A stretch of DNA of 64,000 nucleotides from Prevotella sp. Rep29 (lineage in GTDB: Bacteria > Bacteroidota > Bacteroidia > Bacteroidales > Bacteroidaceae): the NCBI RefSeq assembly GCF_019551475.1, contig NZ_CP047159.1, positions 1,612,001 through 1,676,000 on the forward strand. The letters are read 5' to 3'. Every line of letters starts with the position of its first letter. Position 1 is the stretch's first letter. The notes beneath the pieces were generated by a model, which did no database searches, had not been told where the DNA came from, and was given only the letters and a program-made list of their open reading frames with translations. The translations under genes and the position numbers were made by a program. Positions 54,854 to 60,881 of this stretch are shown in pieces.

Positions 54854-54888
54854 TGAGCGGAGAGCTTGCTGATGCAGGCTTCCGCTCA
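54854..54888 (-). terminator. Terminator of the DUF1015 gene
   Basis: TGAGCGGA and TCCGCTCA form the outer stem with further inner pairing. On the minus strand it is followed by TTTCTTTTTTC. It sits 27 bp past the stop codon. Confidence 0.85.
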
Positions 54889-54914
54889 CAAAAAATTATG
54901 AAAAAAATAAATTA

Positions 54915-56162
54915 TTAGTCCAATTTATGGATAATCAGTCCGCTGCGCAGTTTCGGCTCGAACCAAGTTGCCTTCGGCGGCATGATTTTTCCGCTGTCGG
55001 CGATGTCCATAATCTGCTGCATGCTGACCGGATAGAGTGCGAGTGCTGCGCGCATCTCACCGCTATCCACACGGCGTTTCAGTTCCTCAAGTCCGCGCAG
55101 ACCGCCTACAAAGTCGATGCGCTTGCTGGAGCGGAGGTCGCCAATCTGGAGAATCTCATCGAGGATGAGTCTTGAAGAGATATCCACATCGAGCACGCCG
55201 ATGGGGTCGTTGTTGTCATAAGTTCCTTCTTTCGCTTCGAGGCGATACCAATGCTGGTCGAGATAGAGTGAGAACTCGTGCAACTTAGCGGGCTTGTAGA
55301 TTCCCGTACCCATGTCTTCTACGGTGAAGTTCTTCTTCAGGGCTTCGATAAACTGCTCGCTGGTGAGTCCGTTCAGGTCTTTCACCACGCGGTTGTAGTC
55401 GAGAATGGTGAGTTGGCTTGCCTGGAAACATACTGCCATGAAGTAGTTGTACTCCTCGTCTCCCTTGTGGTTGGGGTTCTGCTTTGCCTTCTCTGCGCCG
55501 ACGAGTGCTGCAGCAGCCGAGCGATGGTGTCCGTCGGCAATGTAGAGTGCAGGCATCTTGCGGAACTCTTCAGTCACGGTCTTGATGTCGTTCTCGTCGG
55601 AGATAATCCAAAGTTTGTGTCCGAAGCCATCGATAGGTGCGATAAAGTCGTATTCCGGTTCGGTGGCAGCATAGCGCATAATCAGGTCGTTGAGCACCTT
55701 GTTGTCGGGATAAGCGAAGAACACCGGCTCGATGTTGGCATTGTTCACACGCACGTGCTTCATGCGGTCTTCCTCTTTGTCGCGACGGGTCAGCTCATGT
55801 TTCTTGATGACGCCTGTCATATAGTCGTCCACGTATGCGCCTACCACGAGTCCATACTGTGTCTTTCCGTTCATGGTCTGAGCGTAGATGTAATACTGCT
55901 CCTTGTCGTCCTGCTTCAACCAGCCTTTGTCCTGGAACATCTGGAAGTTCTCAGCTGCCTTTTCATAGACGCGCGGATCATACTCGCTCGTGCCCGGCTC
56001 GAAGTTGATTTCGGGTTTGATAATACGGTAGAGGCTCATCTCGTTGTCGCCAGCTTCGGCGCGTGCCTCTTCACTGTCGAGGACGTCGTAAGGACGGCTC
56101 TCGACCTTCTCCACTAACTCTTTCGGAGGGCGGATGCCCTTGAATGGTTTTACGATTGCCAT
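54915..56162 (-). CDS. DUF1015 family protein
   Basis: A 415-residue soluble protein that opens MAIVKPFKGIRPPKELVEKV and contains the family block ALYIADGHHRSAAAALVG. Function is unknown; in other Bacteroidales I recall this gene next to serC and serA. Here it lies 3.6 kb from serA, yet its promoter region is nearly the same as that of serA over ~58 bp, which supports a shared regulation. Confidence 0.9.
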   Translation of the reverse strand: MAIVKPFKGIRPPKELVEKVESRPYDVLDSEEARAEAGDNEMSLYRIIKPEINFEPGTSEYDPRVYEKAAENFQMFQDKGWLKQDDKEQYYIYAQTMNGKTQYGLVVGAYVDDYMTGVIKKHELTRRDKEEDRMKHVRVNNANIEPVFFAYPDNKVLNDLIMRYAATEPEYDFIAPIDGFGHKLWIISDENDIKTVTEEFRKMPALYIADGHHRSAAAALVGAEKAKQNPNHKGDEEYNYFMAVCFQASQLTILDYNRVVKDLNGLTSEQFIEALKKNFTVEDMGTGIYKPAKLHEFSLYLDQHWYRLEAKEGTYDNNDPIGVLDVDISSRLILDEILQIGDLRSSKRIDFVGGLRGLEELKRRVDSGEMRAALALYPVSMQQIMDIADSGKIMPPKATWFEPKLRSGLIIHKLD

Positions 56163-56191
56163 AGTTTTATTTTAGGTTTAAGATTAAATTC

Positions 56192-56249
56192 CGACTGCAA
56201 AGATACTGCTTTTTTGAGAAGTAAAAAAGCAAAAGGCTAAAAAAGTATG
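56192..56249 (-). promoter_or_regulatory. Promoter of the DUF1015 gene, duplicate of the serA promoter
   Basis: On the minus strand it carries TATCTTTG (56205-56198) preceded by CTCAAAAAAGCAG and a T-rich block TTTTTTAGCCTTTTG. Aligned without gaps with 60711-60768 it is clearly the same sequence. Confidence 0.8.
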
Positions 56250-56262
56250 GAAAGACTTCAAA

Positions 56263-56299
56263 GCAACCTTAAGGACCCTAAAGACCTTAAAGTCCTTAG
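56263..56299. repeat. CTTTAAGG-type repeats upstream of the DUF1015 promoter
   Basis: Short overlapping repeats of AAGGACC, AAAGACCTTAAAG and GTCCTTAG, including the inverted pair AAGGAC / GTCCTT. The same type occurs at the same distance upstream of the serA promoter (60779-60829). Confidence 0.6.
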
Positions 56300-56308
56300 C
56301 CCCCGCGG

Positions 56309-57298
56309 CTATTTGCTCGTCAGTGCCAATCTCAAGCCGTAGATGATGTGCCGTTCCTTTGCAGGTGCCCGCATATTTATCAGCGCAAGGCTGTCTGTCA
56401 GTTCGGGTGTTAAAACCATGTGTTCTGCCTTGACGGAGAAGGTGCCGCCAAGCACCACCGCCGACTGATTCGCGCGGAGAATGCTTTCTTTCTCGAGTTT
56501 CCCCGTTTCAATGGGCTTGGGAGAGCGCCTTTCCTTCATGATTTCTTCTTTTGAAGGTCTCTTGGGTTTGATACCCAGCCACCGTTTCACCTTATTGATG
56601 CCTCGAATCCATATCGACGGGATGGGTTCAGGATATTCCTTCACAGCCCACTCGCCCACGTTGCCCGACATATCGTAGAGTCCAAGTTCGTTGGCAGCAA
56701 GCAGTCCCACGTCATGAGTATGCAGGTCGCTGTTCTCTTCCGTCCATGCCACACTGTCCGCCTGATTGCTTCCGGCATAGGCGAAGCCCTTGCCTTTCAC
56801 GCCGCCGTGTGCTGCCCACATCCATTCGTCGCGTGTGGGCAGACGAAACTCCCTGCCTGTCATCTCATTCAGCCGTTCCACAAAGTCGAGACAGTCTGCC
56901 AACGACACATTCTCCACTGGCAAACGCTTACCTTTCGTAAACGACGGATTGTTTCCCATCACTGCCTGCCACAACTCCTGCGTCACTTCATGGCGCAACA
57001 AGAGGAAAGAACTAATAGGTTTAGTGCGTGTACGCGTCTTGCGTACCACACGCCCTGCCGAATCGCGGAGATAGACGAGGCGCACCATGCCCTCCTCATC
57101 GGGCTGCTGCTTGCGTGTTGCTGCGGAATCTATCACTGCAACCAGCTTCTTTTCCTTAAAAACACCACCCTCCACGACCACCATGTCGCTCATCAGCGAA
57201 TCCACCACGGCAACACCTGTCTCTTTCGGCTGACCGCCACAGCCCACCAATAGCCACAAAAGCATCGGGGCAGCAAACAGCATCTTACAACATTTCAT
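56309..57298 (-). CDS. SUMF1/formylglycine-enzyme-like lipoprotein
   Basis: A 329-residue protein with a lipobox LLVGC (Cys20). The C-lectin-like FGE-sulfatase fold is indicated by LLLRHEVTQELWQAVMGNNP, FRLPTRDEWMWAAHGG and GLYDMSGNVGEWAVKEYP, ending in YGLRLALTSK. The catalytic cysteine pair of true formylglycine enzymes is not evident, so a binding or structural role, as for gliding-associated GldK/GldJ-type lipoproteins, is possible. It has its own promoter and diverges from the GH5 gene. Confidence 0.82.
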   Translation of the reverse strand: MKCCKMLFAAPMLLWLLVGCGGQPKETGVAVVDSLMSDMVVVEGGVFKEKKLVAVIDSAATRKQQPDEEGMVRLVYLRDSAGRVVRKTRTRTKPISSFLLLRHEVTQELWQAVMGNNPSFTKGKRLPVENVSLADCLDFVERLNEMTGREFRLPTRDEWMWAAHGGVKGKGFAYAGSNQADSVAWTEENSDLHTHDVGLLAANELGLYDMSGNVGEWAVKEYPEPIPSIWIRGINKVKRWLGIKPKRPSKEEIMKERRSPKPIETGKLEKESILRANQSAVVLGGTFSVKAEHMVLTPELTDSLALINMRAPAKERHIIYGLRLALTSK

Positions 57299-57324
57299 TT
57301 CTCAATTCTGTTTTTTATAATCCA

Positions 57325-57332
57325 CAAAGATA
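57325..57332 (-). promoter_or_regulatory. -7 promoter box for the SUMF1-like lipoprotein gene
   Basis: TATCTTTG on the minus strand, 26 bp before the ATG. Confidence 0.6.
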
Positions 57333-57396
57333 AAACTTTTTTATCAAACTGAAATGCAAAAAAGCGTGATTTATTGCTATATTCAGATATTTTTCT

Positions 57397-57404
57397 TACT
57401 TTTG
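57397..57404 (+). promoter_or_regulatory. -7 promoter box for the GH5 gene
   Basis: TACTTTTG, 35 bp before the ATG at 57440; an in-frame ATG at 57374 lies upstream of it and is rejected. Confidence 0.6.
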
Positions 57405-57439
57405 CAGCATCTAACATTATTAATAATAATAGACTTACC

Positions 57440-59671
57440 ATGAACAAACGCATATTTACAATCATCTGCCTGTTGATTACAGTCATCACGCTCCATGCCC
57501 AGGAGTTTGAAACAGCAACGGAGGCTGTCAAGAACATGAAGGTGGGATGGAACTTGGGAAACACGTTTGATTCGCACAAGATTGGTGTGACAGGAGTGAC
57601 GGAAACAGAAACACAGAACGGTCAGGCTGTCACCACACCCGAGTTGATGGAAATGATGAAAATGGCAGGCTTCAATGCCATCCGCGTTCCCGTGACCTGG
57701 TATCCGCATCTCGATGCTTCCGGCAACATCGACCCAGCATGGATGGCGCGCATTCGTGAGGTGGTGGATTATGTCATCAATCAAGGCATGTACTGCATCA
57801 TCAACGTGCATCATGATACGGGAAAGACAGGCAAATCTGACGAAAACAAAGGATGGCTGCGGGCAAAAAGAGAAAACTATTTGAAAAACAAAGAGCGCTT
57901 TGAGATGATATGGCAACAGATAGCGACAGAGTTTAAGGACTATAACCACCTGCTACTTTTTGAGGGATATAACGAAATGCTCGACACGCTGGATTCATTT
58001 AATTATGCATCATATAAAACTGACAAACGGATAAATATCACAAATGAACAAGGAGATGTTGTAGCACAAATCCCGTATGACGCAGACGTAGCCCAATCGG
58101 CTTATGATGCCGTAAACGCTTATGCGAAAAGTTTTGTTGAGACGGTAAGGGCTACCGGGGGGAACAATGCTCATCGAAACCTGATTGTCAGCACTTATGC
58201 TGCAGCCGACGCACGCAGCCAAGGTACTTATAACAAAGAGCCGTTTGTTAAGATGCAGAAACCGGAGGACAGCAATCATATCGCTTTTGAAATCCACACA
58301 TACCCTCCCATTGTCGATGACACACTCCGCTCTATGGAGTATATTGCAAGACAAATTGACTACATGGTTTCAAACATTGATACGTTTTTTGTACAAAGAT
58401 ATAACGCTCCTGTCATTATCGGTGAATGGGGAACTTCAAACGTGGATGCCGGATCGGGAAAAACCGACTACGATTTACATCGAGATTATATGTTCAATTT
58501 CGTGGACTACTTTGTCCAGAAGATGAAAGAGAATGACATTGCCACATTCTACTGGATGGGACTTTCCGACAAGACAAACCGCAGCCTGCCCGTATTCAAC
58601 CAAGCAGATCTTGCCGAAAAAATCCTCAAAGCTTATTATGGCGAGGATTATGAACCTAACCTGATTTCACAAAATGATTATCATAAAGAATATCAAGTTA
58701 ATTTCGCAAAACAATATGCAGAAATCAACTTAGCAGAAGATGCTAATGGACTTGAGACTAACTACAAGGCGATTAGATTAGTTTTGGCGGAAGCTCCTGC
58801 CAGCAATAAAGAATTACGAATAAGAGCTATAAAGCCAGATAATACACATGGTGATTACAATTATGTCAGATCTACTGATGAGATATTGAACTTCAGTACG
58901 GTTTCACAATCTCCTATCAATAAAATCAATCTAAAATGGAGAAGTGATGGTAGCTTAACGATAAATATCAAACATGTTTATCTCATTAAACATGATGGTT
59001 CAACAGTTGAAGTTGTTCCAAAAACTATTAGCGGAGGTAATTCCACAATTCAAGCAACTACCAACTCTATCCCCAACTACATCAAAGCGAAAATCTCTGA
59101 CCTAAAATATTCTACCCTTTATTATGGGGATAAGAATTTGGTCGTTCCGCCATACGTAACGGCTACGGCATATTCGGTGGATGGAAAGAAGTTGCAGCCT
59201 GTAAAGACCTATGAAAGTAAGGATGTGATTCCCGCAGGAATAGGTGTGGTACTTACAAGCGAAAATGGAAACACCTACAAGTTCAGTATATCTGACGAAA
59301 TGGGTGAACCAGCAACGGGCAATCTGTTGTGCGGTTCGGACGAAGCACAAACGACGACTGGTGGCGACCGCTACTATATGCTGTCGTTGAATGCCGACAG
59401 CGATCCGAGTTCTGTAGGATTCTACTATGCGAAAGCCAATGGCGCGGCATTTACCAACGGTGCCCATAAAGCCTATCTTGCGCTCTCTGCCGCACAGGCG
59501 AAAGCATTCAGCTATCCGTTCAACGAGACTGATGGCATAGAAACCATCACGAACGAACATCATAAGACCACAAACGGTATATGGTACACCATTGACGGCA
59601 AGCGTCTCAGCGGACAACCAACCCAAAAAGGTGTCTATATCGTTGATGGGAAAAAGATGATCATTAAGTAG
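57440..59671 (+). CDS. Secreted GH5 family glucanase with a type IX-like C-terminal tail
   Basis: A 743-residue protein with a signal peptide (MNKRIFTIICLLITVITLHA). The GH5 barrel spans about residues 25-400: GWNLGNTFD, INVHHD, the acid/base LLFEGYNE (Glu179) and the nucleophile IIGEWGTS (Glu329), as in endoglucanases and related beta-glucanases. Residues ~408-560 are a beta-rich domain whose coding DNA is much more AT-rich than the rest. The end (GIWYTIDGKRLSGQPTQKGV, then YIVDGKKMIIK) resembles the sorting tail common on Prevotella secreted enzymes. It stands alone, not in a polysaccharide utilisation locus. Confidence 0.88.
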   Translation: MNKRIFTIICLLITVITLHAQEFETATEAVKNMKVGWNLGNTFDSHKIGVTGVTETETQNGQAVTTPELMEMMKMAGFNAIRVPVTWYPHLDASGNIDPAWMARIREVVDYVINQGMYCIINVHHDTGKTGKSDENKGWLRAKRENYLKNKERFEMIWQQIATEFKDYNHLLLFEGYNEMLDTLDSFNYASYKTDKRINITNEQGDVVAQIPYDADVAQSAYDAVNAYAKSFVETVRATGGNNAHRNLIVSTYAAADARSQGTYNKEPFVKMQKPEDSNHIAFEIHTYPPIVDDTLRSMEYIARQIDYMVSNIDTFFVQRYNAPVIIGEWGTSNVDAGSGKTDYDLHRDYMFNFVDYFVQKMKENDIATFYWMGLSDKTNRSLPVFNQADLAEKILKAYYGEDYEPNLISQNDYHKEYQVNFAKQYAEINLAEDANGLETNYKAIRLVLAEAPASNKELRIRAIKPDNTHGDYNYVRSTDEILNFSTVSQSPINKINLKWRSDGSLTINIKHVYLIKHDGSTVEVVPKTISGGNSTIQATTNSIPNYIKAKISDLKYSTLYYGDKNLVVPPYVTATAYSVDGKKLQPVKTYESKDVIPAGIGVVLTSENGNTYKFSISDEMGEPATGNLLCGSDEAQTTTGGDRYYMLSLNADSDPSSVGFYYAKANGAAFTNGAHKAYLALSAAQAKAFSYPFNETDGIETITNEHHKTTNGIWYTIDGKRLSGQPTQKGVYIVDGKKMIIK

Positions 59672-59693
59672 ATAATAATATAATAGTAAAAAG

Positions 59694-59727
59694 AAAAGAG
59701 GTAAGAACGATGGTTCTTACCTCTTTT
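59694..59727 (+). terminator. Bidirectional terminator between the GH5 gene and serA
   Basis: A perfect 15-bp stem, AAAAGAGGTAAGAAC with GTTCTTACCTCTTTT, and a 4-nt loop. It lies 22 bp past the GH5 stop and 21 bp past the serA stop, so it probably serves both. Confidence 0.93.
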
Positions 59728-59747
59728 ACTTGCTTTCTATCTTTTAT

Positions 59748-60665
59748 TTATTTGTTCACCTGGAACTTCGTATCACCCGTAGCGAAGTAAGCGTTAATCT
59801 GCTTAGCAGCAGCAATACCTGCATTGATATTTGCCTCTGCAGTCTGAGCACCCATCTTCTTCGGTGTTGCGAAGTAGCGTCCTTCGAACTTAGCGAAGTC
59901 TGCGTCAGCATCGGGCTTGATGTCGGTAACGAACTTCAGGTCCTCACGCTCAGTCATCAGTTTCACGAGTTCAGGCTCGTTGATAACCTCTTTACGGGCT
60001 GTGTTCACGAGCACGCCACCCTTCTTCATCTTGTTCACGAGGGCGTAGTTGATGCTCTCTTTTGTCTCTGCCGTAGCGGGAATATGGAGAGAAACCACGT
60101 CGCACTGCTCGAAGAGCGCATCCTGATTGGCAACGGCGTGCACACCTGCAGCCTCAATCACGTCGGCTGGGCAATATGCGTCGTAAGCATATACGTCCAT
60201 ACCGAAGCCTTTGGCGATGCGTGCCACGTTACGACCGACGTTACCGAAAGCGAGAATACCGAGTTTCTTACCCATCAGCTCAGTACCTGCCTTGCCGTTG
60301 AACATATTGCGAACTGCATAGACCATCATACCGAAAACGAGTTCGGCAACAGCGTTGGAGTTCTGACCCGGCGTGTTCTCTGCCACCACATTGTGGGCTG
60401 TGGCTGCTGCGAGGTCGATGTTATCGAAACCTGCACCGGCACGAACCACCACTTTCAGTTCTTTTGCTGCGTCCAACACTTCTGCGTCCACCTTGTCCGA
60501 ACGGATAATCATGGCGTTCACGTCTTTCACGGCGTCAAGGAGCTGAGCCTTTTCCGTGTACTTCTCCAGCAGAACGAGTTCGTGTCCTGCACCTTCAATT
60601 TCTTTTCTGATACCGTCGATAGCTACTGCTGCAAACGGCTTTTCAGTTGCAACTAATACTTTCAT
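59748..60665 (-). CDS. serA: D-3-phosphoglycerate dehydrogenase, short form with Lys in place of the catalytic His
   Basis: A 305-residue NAD-dependent enzyme for the first step of serine synthesis, of the short type with no ACT or intervening domain. The Rossmann loop is LGILAFGNVGRNVA, and the catalytic Arg224 is in VNTARKEVIN. The usual TPHIGA motif reads TPKKMGA (Lys269/270), so the general acid His is replaced by Lys. I recall the same replacement in the Entamoeba enzyme (type IIIK). Its promoter is a near copy of that of the DUF1015 gene. Confidence 0.93.
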   Translation of the reverse strand: MKVLVATEKPFAAVAIDGIRKEIEGAGHELVLLEKYTEKAQLLDAVKDVNAMIIRSDKVDAEVLDAAKELKVVVRAGAGFDNIDLAAATAHNVVAENTPGQNSNAVAELVFGMMVYAVRNMFNGKAGTELMGKKLGILAFGNVGRNVARIAKGFGMDVYAYDAYCPADVIEAAGVHAVANQDALFEQCDVVSLHIPATAETKESINYALVNKMKKGGVLVNTARKEVINEPELVKLMTEREDLKFVTDIKPDADADFAKFEGRYFATPKKMGAQTAEANINAGIAAAKQINAYFATGDTKFQVNK

Positions 60666-60710
60666 TGTCCTTTTATTTAAATATAATAATGTGAATTATC
60701 ACGTGTTTTT

Positions 60711-60768
60711 CGACTGCAAAGATACAGTTTTTTTGAATAGTAAAGAAGTAAAAGCCTAAAAAAATCCC
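60711..60768 (-). promoter_or_regulatory. Promoter of serA, duplicate of the DUF1015 promoter
   Basis: On the minus strand it carries TATCTTTG (60724-60717) preceded by TTCAAAAAAACTG and a T-rich block TTTTTTTAGGCTTTTAC; alignable without gaps with 56192-56249. Confidence 0.8.
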
Positions 60769-60778
60769 TATTCTCCTA

Positions 60779-60829
60779 AAAGTCTTTAAGGTCCTTAAAA
60801 TCCCGAAAGACTTTAAAGACCTTAAAAAC
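60779..60829. repeat. CTTTAAGG-type repeats upstream of the serA promoter
   Basis: Overlapping repeats of GTCTTTAAGG, GACTTTAAAGACC and the inverted pair AAGGTC / GACCTT, at the same place relative to the serA promoter as 56263-56299 to the DUF1015 promoter. It could also be read as an imperfect terminator-like fold for the ABC gene that ends at 60882. Confidence 0.6.
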
Positions 60830-60881
60830 AGAAGATACCTTCCCATTTACACTGGTCAGAAATACTCCTTATTTCATATTC

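Noticed and set aside
54528..54900. A small RNA gene in the region around repeat copy E
   Set aside because: The only structures are the repeat palindromes and the DUF1015 terminator; no promoter was found that would make a separate transcript.
59730..60656. Open frame of 308 codons antisense to serA
   Set aside because: The sequence is Cys/His/Val-rich and overlaps a well-supported enzyme; no promoter box is found ahead of it.
60779..60829. Rho-independent terminator for the ABC importer gene
   Set aside because: The pairing is imperfect and no T-run follows; the block resembles the one upstream of the DUF1015 promoter, so a promoter-linked repeat is the better reading.
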